Shown piece after piece: positions 43,066-51,554 of a stretch of 64,000 nucleotides of DNA (position 1 is its first letter; each line of letters opens with the position of its first letter). The stretch is from Streptomyces inusitatus (GTDB lineage Bacteria > Actinomycetota > Actinomycetes > Streptomycetales > Streptomycetaceae). The position numbers and the translations under genes are program-made. The stretch lies in the NCBI RefSeq assembly GCF_014651115.1, contig NZ_BMWG01000010.1, positions 162,039-226,038 of the forward strand. The letters are read 5' to 3'. Below the pieces are notes generated by a model. That model was not told the origin of the DNA, did not search any database, and saw only the letters and a program-made list of their open reading frames with translations.

Positions 43066-45555
43066 GTGAGCGTAGACACCATCAGTCTCGGAGTGGTGTT
43101 CGTCCATGGACTCTTCTCGTCGGAGAAAACATGGGATCCGTTCGCTCGACTCCTGGCATCCGACGAGGAGCTGGCTTCGATCACGGTAAAAAGACTGGGT
43201 TATGCATCACCCAAACTCCGCCATTTTCGACCTGACCGTCGCACCGCTGACTACAACGATCTCGCGGGGCGCCTAAAGACGTTCTTGCGCTACGAAATGT
43301 CGACACACGATCGGTTGGTCCTTGTCGGTCACAGTCAAGGCGGGCTGGTCGTGCAACGGTACCTCGCGCAGATGATCAACGAGGGGCGAGGAAAGGAACT
43401 CACCAGAATCCGAAGCGTCATGCTCTTCGCGTGCCCGAATGACGGCTCCGACTTCATGTTGCCGCTCCGCCGCGCATGGTGGCGAAGGAACCCTCAAGTA
43501 TGCGCACTGGCACCGCTCAATCCAGATGTGAAGGATACCCAACGCACAGTCCTCAACCAGATCGTCCGAGCGGAGGCGACCGGCTCATCCTCGTGCCGCA
43601 TCCCGTTCTGGGTCTTCGGCGGAGACGCGGACAATATTGTCCCTCGTGCCTCCGCTCAAGGAGTCTTCCCCGATGTCTTCACGCTGCCGGGAGACCACTC
43701 CACCATCATCAGACCCACATCACATCAGGACGCCGCCTACGTCGTTCTTCGGAAGCATCTTCTGGACGCCCAGCGGCAGGAAGACCCCGCAGCCCCGGAC
43801 ACTGTCGCCTTGAGCCCCTCTCCGATTGAGCCACCACTCGGGCCATGGGGAGACAGCGCAAAGGCCAATCGGATCTTGGACGTTCTGCCTCCTTGTGCCG
43901 ACTGGCTCAAGACACTGCGCACCCAGCACTTCTTCGTCGTCAGCGGCCGAATCAACCGGCTCTTCCACGAGGCGGCCGATGCTTTCCGGAACGACCCCCT
44001 CGAATTCAATGATCTTGAGCTGCGCCAAGCAGCAACGGATTGCAGTCAAGCCGTCATGAAGCTCAGTGAAGCGCTGATTGACCTTCTCTTCGCCGACCGT
44101 GTCGACTCCGGAGCGTTTGAGGTTCTGCCGGCAAAGGAGAGAGAAGACGCCTGGACCTTCGTCCTGAGCAAGCACCAGCGCGGTAAGGACGAGCAGCGCC
44201 TGCATACACTCCGTGACGCCTTCTTCCATTCCTACGACGCCCTCCTGTGCCTCCTCAATGAGCGCATGCTCGCACCGGAACAGGCTGCCGCCTTCACTGC
44301 CACGAATTCCCCCTCACTCTTTGCCGATTCCCCGACAGCGGGTGACGCGATCGCCCCAAAGCTACGTGTCGGCCAAGGGCTTCCGAGGTACGAACGCGAG
44401 CTGGGCATGGCGTACGAGCAACTGCAGTCGGCGGGGCTCGGGGCTCCGACCGCCGAGGCATATCTATCCGGCGTGACCGCCGTGCAACACTTCGCCAACT
44501 CCGATACTTCCGGCCATGGTTGGGCGCTCGTCCTGAGAAACGGTCGAGCCATGGCCGTGAGTGAGCTGCTCTGGAACGCCCTCGTGAGCGCCGGGCGCTC
44601 AGCAGCAGACAGCGACCCGCTCGCCGCTGTTGGATATCCCACCGCCGCAGGGACCGACCCCGCAGTACTCGGCCCGGACATACAGCGCATCGCTCTCGAA
44701 GGCGGCAGCTGGGGCCCCGGCTCGCTTGTCCTGGCCCAGCACTGTTGGCGATGGGAACCCAAGGTGGGGCTGGGATTCAATCTGACACGTTCCGCCATGA
44801 ACTGGACCGCCGCCCAGCCTGCACCCCAGTTGCGGATCCGAGTCGTCGTAACGCTGCCCTGGGACACCCCACCGGATGCCATCACCACAGCTCGCCGCCG
44901 TGATCTCCAGGCCGGACTCCGCCTCAGTCGCCTCGCGCTCACGGTGGCCACGCTGTCGCTGAGCAGGGGAGCACAGCTTCCCCTGGATCACTGGAACCCG
45001 GGACCGCACCGCAACGCGATCGACTCCATCAGCTACTCGGCGACCATCGCCACCTCTGATGGACGGCAGGCCTTGACCGGGGCGGTCATGGCCTCTCTGC
45101 CGAACGCGCCTCAGTCGTCGGAGACAGTGACCTGTGCTGAGGTTACGATCCAGGACACCGCCGCCTGGGCATCGCTTCTCCCCTCGGGTACCTCGACCAC
45201 GCTGACGCTCAAGGAGGTTGAGTCACTTCTGCAAGCAGCCTGGCTTACAGCCGCGAACGTTTTGCCGGCGGCCACCTGTGACATCACGGCCAAGCAGTGG
45301 GCAGGTGCACCCACGATTGAGCTGCGTCTGAGCGCGGAAGGACCCCACGATCGACCCCGTCCCGACCTCGCTACTCTGATCGACCTCAGCACGCTGGGGC
45401 CGACCGATCGCAGTCCGCTGTGCGAGATGGCAGTGACGATCACCGCTTCTCCGATGCTGGAAAAAACAGAACGGCAACTGCTGCTACGGCGCGCCCTCGT
45501 CCGCATGCTTCAAGGTTTCGGATACGTCGAGGCAGACGAACATCTCTTCACCTGA
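43066..45555 (+). CDS. Large protein with N-terminal lipase/esterase-like alpha/beta-hydrolase domain
   Basis: 829 residues. The first 230 form an alpha/beta-hydrolase domain: oxyanion segment VFVHGLFSS, nucleophile elbow LVGHSQGGLVVQ, Asp in GGDADNIVP and His in PGDHSTIIRP, a complete triad like PGAP1/DUF676-type esterases. The remaining 600 residues match nothing I know; they look like a helical middle (about 270-440) and a mixed C-terminal domain. There is no signal peptide, so it is probably cytosolic. The GTG start has GGAGG 4 nt upstream. Base composition is visibly less GC-rich than the siderophore genes and no partner gene is nearby, suggesting an acquired accessory gene. A two-domain effector or signalling hydrolase is conceivable but unproven. 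Confidence 0.75.
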   Translation: MSVDTISLGVVFVHGLFSSEKTWDPFARLLASDEELASITVKRLGYASPKLRHFRPDRRTADYNDLAGRLKTFLRYEMSTHDRLVLVGHSQGGLVVQRYLAQMINEGRGKELTRIRSVMLFACPNDGSDFMLPLRRAWWRRNPQVCALAPLNPDVKDTQRTVLNQIVRAEATGSSSCRIPFWVFGGDADNIVPRASAQGVFPDVFTLPGDHSTIIRPTSHQDAAYVVLRKHLLDAQRQEDPAAPDTVALSPSPIEPPLGPWGDSAKANRILDVLPPCADWLKTLRTQHFFVVSGRINRLFHEAADAFRNDPLEFNDLELRQAATDCSQAVMKLSEALIDLLFADRVDSGAFEVLPAKEREDAWTFVLSKHQRGKDEQRLHTLRDAFFHSYDALLCLLNERMLAPEQAAAFTATNSPSLFADSPTAGDAIAPKLRVGQGLPRYERELGMAYEQLQSAGLGAPTAEAYLSGVTAVQHFANSDTSGHGWALVLRNGRAMAVSELLWNALVSAGRSAADSDPLAAVGYPTAAGTDPAVLGPDIQRIALEGGSWGPGSLVLAQHCWRWEPKVGLGFNLTRSAMNWTAAQPAPQLRIRVVVTLPWDTPPDAITTARRRDLQAGLRLSRLALTVATLSLSRGAQLPLDHWNPGPHRNAIDSISYSATIATSDGRQALTGAVMASLPNAPQSSETVTCAEVTIQDTAAWASLLPSGTSTTLTLKEVESLLQAAWLTAANVLPAATCDITAKQWAGAPTIELRLSAEGPHDRPRPDLATLIDLSTLGPTDRSPLCEMAVTITASPMLEKTERQLLLRRALVRMLQGFGYVEADEHLFT

Positions 45556-45690
45556 CTCGGAGACACCACACTGTTCCTGGGAGCCCGATGGGAACCAGCG
45601 ACCAGAGTGTCACCGTCCGCCGGGAGCCGCGTGAGCAAGCCGGGCACCTCGCCGTCCGTTCCCGGTATGCGGGCATGAGCACTCCCCCGG

Positions 45691-46551
45691 TCACGGCCGG
45701 GCGGGGGCGCGGCGCTCGGCCGGCGGAAGGAGAAGGACCTCCAGCGCGGTGGCGCAGGCGCGCGCCTGGTCGGCGAGCCAAGGCAGTCGTTCGTCGGTGA
45801 GGACGGCCGGGGTCGCGCGCAGGGCGAGGGCGAAGCGGGCGCGTTCGGTGTGGTCGAACACCGGGACCGCCAGGGTGCGGACGCCGTGTGCCGACTCGCC
45901 GTCGTTGACGGCGTGGCCCCGCTCGCGCACGCGGTCGAGTTCGGCGCGCAGGGCCCGCGGGTCGACGATGGTGCGGTCGGTGAAGGCGTCCAGCCCGGGG
46001 AGCGCGCCGACCGGGTCCTCCTCGCCGCCGGGCCAGGCGAGGAGGACTTTGCCGAGCGCGGTGGAGTGGAGCGGCCGGCGGAGTCCGATGCCGGTGTCGT
46101 GGCGTACGGAACCGCCGACGAGGATCAGCGCGTGGACGCCGTCCCGCAGGGCGAGGTCGGCGGTGGCCCCGGTGCGTGCCGCGAGGTCGGCGAGTTCGGG
46201 GACGGTGAGGTGCAGTCCGCGCTGGTGGTAGGAGAGCTGGCCGAGTTCGGTGACGGCGGGGCCGAGGCGGTAGCGGGCGGTGTGGGCGTCCTGTTCGAGG
46301 AATCCGGCCGCCACCAGGGTGCGGGCCAGCCGGTGGGCCGTCGAGACCGACAGCGCTGTGCGGCGGGCGATGTCCGAGGCGCTCAGCGGGGTTCCGTTGT
46401 CGCGGAAGCAGTTCAGGACGCCGAGGGCCCGGCTCACGGCCTGTGATCCAGTGGGGGCGGCCGGGGCCGCGGGGGCAGCCGGTGGCGCGGTGGCCCGTGA
46501 ACGCCGGGCGGGACGTGGGGCGTTCGGGGCTTCGTCGAATGAGCTTCCCAT
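45691..46551 (-). CDS. IclR-family transcriptional regulator
   Basis: 286 residues. After an Ala/Pro-rich tail (1-35) comes the winged helix-turn-helix (about 38-100: ALGVLNCFRDNGTPLSASDIARRTALSVSTAHRL), then the IclR effector domain, with RRPLHSTALGKVLLAW and HGVRTLAVPVFD. It is transcribed divergently from the sulfur operon, with a shared 486-bp region, so it probably regulates that operon in response to an organosulfur compound. The ATG at 46551 has GGAAAGG upstream; the frame is open further but that part overlaps the leader peptide on the other strand. Confidence 0.88.
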   Translation of the reverse strand: MGSSFDEAPNAPRPARRSRATAPPAAPAAPAAPTGSQAVSRALGVLNCFRDNGTPLSASDIARRTALSVSTAHRLARTLVAAGFLEQDAHTARYRLGPAVTELGQLSYHQRGLHLTVPELADLAARTGATADLALRDGVHALILVGGSVRHDTGIGLRRPLHSTALGKVLLAWPGGEEDPVGALPGLDAFTDRTIVDPRALRAELDRVRERGHAVNDGESAHGVRTLAVPVFDHTERARFALALRATPAVLTDERLPWLADQARACATALEVLLLPPAERRAPARP

Positions 46552-46750
46552 GATGTGGCAGCCTTTCCTGACCCGGGCGCCTGAGTCAACTCGCCCGAAA
46601 CCAAGGGCTGGAGCCGTGCAAGGGGCTACATTCGAGGAGTGTGCGGGCGAGGCCGGATGTACCACGATGTGGGAAGCGGCTTGTCCCTGAGGCAAGGGCC
46701 GTGGCAGAGTCTGCGCACCGACCCCGTCGCCTGTCGAGAGGAGCACCGCC

Positions 46751-46858
46751 GTGACCGTCCGCCGGACCTTCACCGCCCTGCTGCCCTCGGTGACGCCTGC
46801 CCTCAGCAGCCGTCGCCACATCGACCTGGTGCGGGTCGCCAGCTCCGGCTGTCGCTGA
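46751..46858 (+). CDS. 35-residue leader peptide of sulfur-metabolism type, ending in Cys-Arg
   Basis: Small frame from GTG 46751 to TGA 46858, with GAGAGGAG upstream. The peptide carries SRRHIDLVRVASSGCR, the pattern RRHIDL...C seen in putative leader peptides ahead of sulfur-assimilation genes in Streptomyces and other actinobacteria. The penultimate codon is a TGT cysteine. Related Cys-rich leaders in mycobacteria act as cysteine-responsive attenuators of the downstream operon. It starts 287 bp before the DszB-like gene, in the IclR divergent region. The 179-bp stretch after it is very GC-rich and may fold into alternative hairpins; I did not resolve them. Confidence 0.75.
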   Translation: MTVRRTFTALLPSVTPALSSRRHIDLVRVASSGCR

Positions 46859-47037
46859 CCCCGGCGACCCGGCCCAGCCCCGCCCCGCCCCGCCGTGTGA
46901 CGCCCCCCGAGCGGACGCACTCGCCGGGCCGGGCGGCGTCCCGTCGGCGTCCGCCGTTCCGGCATCCGTCCCGCGACGTACCGCGCATTCCCCGGCATCC
47001 CACCGGGCACCGCCGTCTCTCCGGCCGAGAAGGGCCC

Positions 47038-48075
47038 ATGACGCACTCCGCACTGCCCGCCACCCTGTGGTTCACCCGCTGCCCCGTGCCCACCGCCACC
47101 GGGATCGCCGCCGATCTCGGCTGGCTGGCCGACGAGTTCGCCCGCGACGGGATCACCGTCGCCTCACTCCAGAACGCACCCGCGACCACCGCCCGGGACC
47201 ACCACTACACCCACGCGCTGGACGGCCTGTTCCGCGAAGGCGGCAATGTCCCCGCCCTGTGGACCCGGTCGCGCGGTGAGCCCACCCGGCTCATCGGCCT
47301 CACCTGGATCGAGGAACGCCAGGTGGTGCTTGTCGCGGCCGACTCCGCCGTCCAGGAGGCCGGGGACCTGAAGGGCAGGCGGCTCGCCGTCCCCCGGTAT
47401 CCGCTGCCGATCGACTTCTGGCGGGCGATGGCCCTGCGCGGCTTCGAGGGCGCGCTGTCCACCGCCGGGCTGACCCTCGACGACGCCGTCCTCGTCGACG
47501 TACCCGCCGATGCCCACGCCGACCAGTGGTCCGCGGAACTGGACGCCCTGCGCGCCGGGACGGTCGACGCGGTGTACGCCAAGGGGGCCACCGCCGTCGA
47601 GGCCGCCGCCCGCCACGGCGCGCGGATCGCCGTGGAGCTGGACGACCACCCCGACCGGCGCACCCGTGTCAACAACGGCACCCCCCGTCCGATCACCGTC
47701 CGCGAGAGCCTGTTGGAGGACCATCCCGAGCTGGTCACCCGTTTCCTCGCGGTCCTCGTCAGGGCGGCGGGCTGGGCCGCCGACCACCCCGACGGCCTCG
47801 CCCGGGTGCTGAGCCGGGAGACCGGCGCGGGCGCCGCGGGCGTAGCGGGCGCCTATCGGGCGCGCGGCCACCGCGATCTGCGGATCGGCCTGTCCGACGA
47901 ACGCCTCGACCTGCTCGCCGGGCAGGAACACGCCCTGCGGGCCCACGGGTTCCTCTCCGCCCCCGTCGACATACGGGAGTGGGCCGCCCCCGAACCCCTC
48001 CGGCGAGCGGCGGGCCTGACCCCCCGCCCCGCCACCGACACCGTCACCGCCGACACCGCCGAGGACCGCCAGTGA
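47038..48075 (+). CDS. DszB-like desulfinase / SsuA-like binding-fold protein
   Basis: 345 residues with the periplasmic-binding fold but no signal peptide. It follows the sulfinate desulfinase DszB: TRCPVPTAT matches the region around catalytic Cys27 (NCPVPNA), and HHYTHALDGLFREGGNVP matches the segment with active-site His60 and Arg70 (HFTY...RFGGEIPP). DszB releases sulfite from aryl sulfinates. Here the substrate is unknown; the neighbouring SsuD and ABC genes suggest a sulfonate or sulfinate scavenging route. ATG 47038 follows GAGAAGGG. It overlaps the next gene by 4 bp. Confidence 0.75.
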   Translation: MTHSALPATLWFTRCPVPTATGIAADLGWLADEFARDGITVASLQNAPATTARDHHYTHALDGLFREGGNVPALWTRSRGEPTRLIGLTWIEERQVVLVAADSAVQEAGDLKGRRLAVPRYPLPIDFWRAMALRGFEGALSTAGLTLDDAVLVDVPADAHADQWSAELDALRAGTVDAVYAKGATAVEAAARHGARIAVELDDHPDRRTRVNNGTPRPITVRESLLEDHPELVTRFLAVLVRAAGWAADHPDGLARVLSRETGAGAAGVAGAYRARGHRDLRIGLSDERLDLLAGQEHALRAHGFLSAPVDIREWAAPEPLRRAAGLTPRPATDTVTADTAEDRQ

Positions 48076-49085
48076 ATCCCCTGACCCGCCGGGCCGTGCG
48101 CACCGCCGCGGCCCTCGCCGCCGCCACCGCCGTCCTTCTCCCGCTCACCGCCTGCGGCACCGCCGGGGAGAAGACGGCGGGAGGCGAGGACACCGTCGTC
48201 GTCCGCATCCCCGACCCGAAGAACTCGGGCGTCCTCGCCCTCGGCAAGAAGGACGGCAGCCTCGGCAGGGCGCTCGCCAGGGCCGGGGCCCGCGTCGAGT
48301 GGACCGGCAGCGCCGGACCGTTCGCCCCCGCCGCCCAGGCGCTCAACGCCGGACAGCTGGACATCGCCACCGGGTCCATCACCTCCGGAGTGACCGCCCT
48401 CACCCAGAAACCCGGGTTCAAGCTCTTCGGCACCGTCACCCCGGACGGTGCCGGGGAGGGCATCCTCGTCCGGAAGGACTCCGGGATCAGCACCGTCAAG
48501 GATCTCGCCGGGCGCAAGGTCGCCGTCAACCGGGGCGGCACCGGCGAGTATCTCCTCCTCAAGGCACTGGCCCGGCACGGCGTCCCGGCCGGCGAGGTGG
48601 AGCGCGTCTATCTGCGTCCCGACCAGACGGCTTCCGTCTACAAGACCGGGCAGGTGGACGCCTGGGCCTCCTGGGCCGCCTACTCCGTGGCGGAACTGGG
48701 CAGCGGCGACTCCCGCTTCGTCGCCGACGGAGCCGCCCTCGGCTCGGACAACTACAGCTTCCACGCCGTGCGCACCGGCTTCGCCGAGAAGCACCCCAAG
48801 GTGGTGAAAGCCCTCTACGACTACCTCCGCACCGGCAGCGCGGCGCAGAAGGCCGCCCCGGAGAAGTACGTCAATGTCTTCACCGACCGGGGCCCGACCG
48901 CCGTCACCGGCACGGCCAGGGAACTCCAGCTCCGGATCCTGCGCGAGGGCGGCACCGTCGAGCCGATCACGGCCGACGCCATCAGGCGCTTCGAGTCCGT
49001 GGCCGACTTCTACCTCGACCAGAAGGTGCTCAAGCAGCCGGTCGACATCAAGCCCCACATCCTCGATGCCGAGGCCCTGGGATGA
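48072..49085 (+). CDS. Sulfonate-type ABC transporter substrate-binding lipoprotein (SsuA-like)
   Basis: 337 residues. Signal peptide with RR, an Ala-rich core and lipobox PLTAC, so it is lipid-anchored. The mature protein has the SsuA/TauA/NrtA pattern: VRIPDPKNSGVLALGKKDG, LNAGQLDIATGSITSG, DLAGRKVAVNRGGTGEYLL and LRPDQTASVYKTGQVDAWA. It would bind an organosulfur anion and pass it to the adjacent permease. GTG start overlapping the DszB-like stop; 4-bp overlap with the permease gene. Confidence 0.87.
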   Translation: MNPLTRRAVRTAAALAAATAVLLPLTACGTAGEKTAGGEDTVVVRIPDPKNSGVLALGKKDGSLGRALARAGARVEWTGSAGPFAPAAQALNAGQLDIATGSITSGVTALTQKPGFKLFGTVTPDGAGEGILVRKDSGISTVKDLAGRKVAVNRGGTGEYLLLKALARHGVPAGEVERVYLRPDQTASVYKTGQVDAWASWAAYSVAELGSGDSRFVADGAALGSDNYSFHAVRTGFAEKHPKVVKALYDYLRTGSAAQKAAPEKYVNVFTDRGPTAVTGTARELQLRILREGGTVEPITADAIRRFESVADFYLDQKVLKQPVDIKPHILDAEALG

Positions 49086-49912
49086 GCACCGCGACCCGGC
49101 CGGCCGGGAAACTCGTCACCCCGCTGCCCGATCTGCCCGGCGACAGGCCGAGAGCCGTCTCCCTCACCGTACGGACACTGGGCCCGCTCCTGCTGATCGG
49201 CGCCTGGTGGACCGCGTCCGCCACCGGACTGCTCACCCCCGACATCCTCGCCGGACCCCCCGACGTCGTCCGCGCGGTCGGCGAACTGTGGGGCAGCGGC
49301 GAACTGCCCGACGCCCTCGCCGCCTCGCTCACCCGCTCCGGGACCGGGCTGCTGCTGGGACTGGTCGCGGGCGTCGTCCTCGGAGTCGTCACCGGCTTCA
49401 GCAGATCCGGGGACGAACTCTTCGACTCCTCCCTCCAGGCGATGCGGACCATCCCCTTCCTCGCCCTGGTCCCCCTGTTCATGGTCTGGTTCGGGATCAC
49501 CGAGACGGCGAAGATCCTGCTGATCGCGTTCGCCACGACGTTCCCCATGTACGTCAGCACCGCCGGCGGGGTACGGGGAACCGACCGCAAACTCCTGGAG
49601 GCGATGCGCTCCTTCGGGATGGGCAGGCTCGCCCTCGTCCGCGAGGTCGTGCTGCCCGGCGCGCTGCCGTCGCTGCTGTCCGGACTGCGGCTGTCCATGA
49701 CCCTGAGCGTGATCGCGCTGGTCGCCGCCGAGGAGATCAACGCCACCGCGGGCATCGGCTATCTGATGTCCCAGGCGCAGGCCTACGCCCGGACCGACGT
49801 CCTCGCGGTGTGCATCCTCGTGTACGCCCTGCTCGGGCTCACCGCCGACGGCATCGTCCGGCTCCTGGAGCGGTTCCTGATGCCGTGGCGCGGACAGGGG
49901 GCCCTCCGATGA
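49082..49912 (+). CDS. ssuC: Sulfonate-type ABC transporter permease (SsuC-like)
   Basis: 276 residues with six or so helices and the binding-protein-dependent permease signature around EAMRSFGMGRLALVREVVLPG (the EAA loop that contacts the ATPase). FLALVPLFMVWFGITETAKI is characteristic of SsuC/TauC. It overlaps both neighbours by 4 bp. Together with the lipoprotein and ATPase it forms a complete uptake system. Confidence 0.88.
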   Translation: MSTATRPAGKLVTPLPDLPGDRPRAVSLTVRTLGPLLLIGAWWTASATGLLTPDILAGPPDVVRAVGELWGSGELPDALAASLTRSGTGLLLGLVAGVVLGVVTGFSRSGDELFDSSLQAMRTIPFLALVPLFMVWFGITETAKILLIAFATTFPMYVSTAGGVRGTDRKLLEAMRSFGMGRLALVREVVLPGALPSLLSGLRLSMTLSVIALVAAEEINATAGIGYLMSQAQAYARTDVLAVCILVYALLGLTADGIVRLLERFLMPWRGQGALR

Positions 49913-50688
49913 GCGACACCGCCGTACAGGTACGCGGACTGCGCCGGGTCTTCGGCGAGCGGGCCGTTCTCGACGGTCTCGATCTGACCATCGCGCGGGG
50001 GGAGTTCGTCGCCCTGCTCGGTGCCAGCGGCAGCGGCAAGACCACTCTCCTGCGTATCCTCGGCGCGCTCGACCGCTCCGACGGCGGCGAGGTCCTGGTG
50101 CCCGAGGTCCGCACCATCGTCTTCCAGGAACCCCGGCTCGTCCCCTCCAAGAGGGTCCTCGCCAACACCGTCGTCGCCATGCCGCGCGGCGCCGCCACCC
50201 GGGAGACCGGGCTGCGGGCGCTGCGCGAGGTCGGACTCGGCTCGCACGCCGACGCCTGGCCCGGCACCCTCTCCGGCGGGGAGGCGCAGCGGGTCGCCCT
50301 CGCCCGCGCCCTGGTACGCCGACCCGAACTCCTGCTGCTGGACGAGCCGTTCGCCGCGCTCGACGCGCTGACCCGGCTGCGGATGCAGGACCTCGTGGGG
50401 GAGTTGTGCCGCCGCCACCGGCCCGCCGTACTGCTGGTCACCCATGACGTCGACGAGGCCGTCCGGCTCGCGGACCGGGTCGCGGTGCTGCGCGACGGAC
50501 GTCTGGTCACCGACGCGCCGGTCGGCATCGACCATCCCCGCGATCCCGCGCACCCGGCCTTCGCGGCACTGCGCCGCCGTCTCCTCGGCGACCTCGGTGT
50601 GCACCAGGAGATCCACCGGGACCCGGCGTCCCCCGCACACGAGACACACCCGTCCGCCCCCTCCCCCACTGGAGCGACCCTGTCATGA
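49909..50688 (+). CDS. ssuB: Sulfonate-type ABC transporter ATPase (SsuB-like)
   Basis: 259 residues. Walker A GASGSGKTT, Q-loop VFQEPRLVP, signature LSGGEAQR, Walker B LLLLDEPFAALDA and the switch His in VTHDVDEA. The order RVFGERAVLDGLDLTIARGE is typical of SsuB. It ends in a Pro-rich tail and overlaps the next gene by 4 bp. Confidence 0.9.
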   Translation: MSDTAVQVRGLRRVFGERAVLDGLDLTIARGEFVALLGASGSGKTTLLRILGALDRSDGGEVLVPEVRTIVFQEPRLVPSKRVLANTVVAMPRGAATRETGLRALREVGLGSHADAWPGTLSGGEAQRVALARALVRRPELLLLDEPFAALDALTRLRMQDLVGELCRRHRPAVLLVTHDVDEAVRLADRVAVLRDGRLVTDAPVGIDHPRDPAHPAFAALRRRLLGDLGVHQEIHRDPASPAHETHPSAPSPTGATLS

Positions 50689-51551
50689 CCGTCACCATCG
50701 GCGTCCACCCCAACAACCCGACCCTGACCCATCTCTCGCGGCTCGACCACGCCCAGCGGGCCCTCGCGCCTCTCGGTGAGACCGTCGTCTTCCACCACTA
50801 CACCGACGGAGTCGCCACCGGCGCCCTGCTGAGCGAGGGGGTGTTCGACTTCGGCGGCACCGGCTCCACCCCGCCGATCAGCGCGCAGGCCGACGGCCAC
50901 GACATCGTCTACACCGCCGTCTCCGCGCCCCGCCCCGACCACGGAGCCCTGCTCGTCGCCGCGGACGGACCGGTCCACGACATCGCCGGTCTCAAGGGCG
51001 GCACCGTCCATCTGGGCATCGGGTCCTGGCAGACCCATCTGCTCGCCAAGGCACTCCACTTCGCCGGGCTCTCCTACGGCGCCGACATCACCCCCGCCAG
51101 CGCCGGACCGGACAGCGCCCGGCTCCTCGCGGACGGCACGATCACCGGCTGGGTCACCCAGGGCGCCGACCTCGCCGCAGCCCTGCGGTCCGGCGACGCC
51201 CGCGTCCTGCTGCGCTCCGGCGACGTCATCGCGGACCGCTCCGTGTTCTTCGCCCGCCGCGACTTCGCCGAGCGACGCCCCGAGGTCGTCGCCGCCCTGG
51301 TCGCCGCCCTCCAGCGGGCCGACGACTGGGCCGCCGCCCACCCCGGCGAAGCGGCCCGGATCGCCGCCGGCGACCTCGGGGGCTCCGTCGACGACTGGGA
51401 GAGGGCCCTCGCCACCCTGCCCCGGCGGATCGAACCGGTCACCGAGGCGTTCCTCGCCGAGCAGCAGGAAGCCGCCGACATCCTGCACCGCGCGGGATTC
51501 CTGCCTCGCGCGGTCACCGCCGCCCACGCCGTCGCGGGTACGGCGGGCTGA
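50685..51551 (+). CDS. SsuA-family binding-fold protein without signal peptide
   Basis: 288 residues of the NMT1/SsuA-like fold: VFDFGGTGSTPPISAQADG, DIAGLKGGTVHLGIGSWQTHLLAKAL and VFFARRDFAERRPEVV. It starts MTVTIGVHPNNPTLTHL with no hydrophobic signal, so it should stay in the cytoplasm, unlike the lipoprotein encoded three genes upstream. It may be a second enzyme of the DszB-like type or a sensor/chaperone for the substrate; the Cys of DszB is not present. It overlaps the ATPase gene by 4 bp and lies 3 bp before ssuD. Confidence 0.75.
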   Translation: MTVTIGVHPNNPTLTHLSRLDHAQRALAPLGETVVFHHYTDGVATGALLSEGVFDFGGTGSTPPISAQADGHDIVYTAVSAPRPDHGALLVAADGPVHDIAGLKGGTVHLGIGSWQTHLLAKALHFAGLSYGADITPASAGPDSARLLADGTITGWVTQGADLAAALRSGDARVLLRSGDVIADRSVFFARRDFAERRPEVVAALVAALQRADDWAAAHPGEAARIAAGDLGGSVDDWERALATLPRRIEPVTEAFLAEQQEAADILHRAGFLPRAVTAAHAVAGTAG

Positions 51552-51554
51552 CCG

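Noticed and set aside
46639..47037. N-terminal extension of the DszB-like protein
   Set aside because: The frame is open upstream, but the residues are Pro/Arg-rich filler that overlaps the leader peptide in another frame; ATG 47038 with its ribosome site matches the DszB start.
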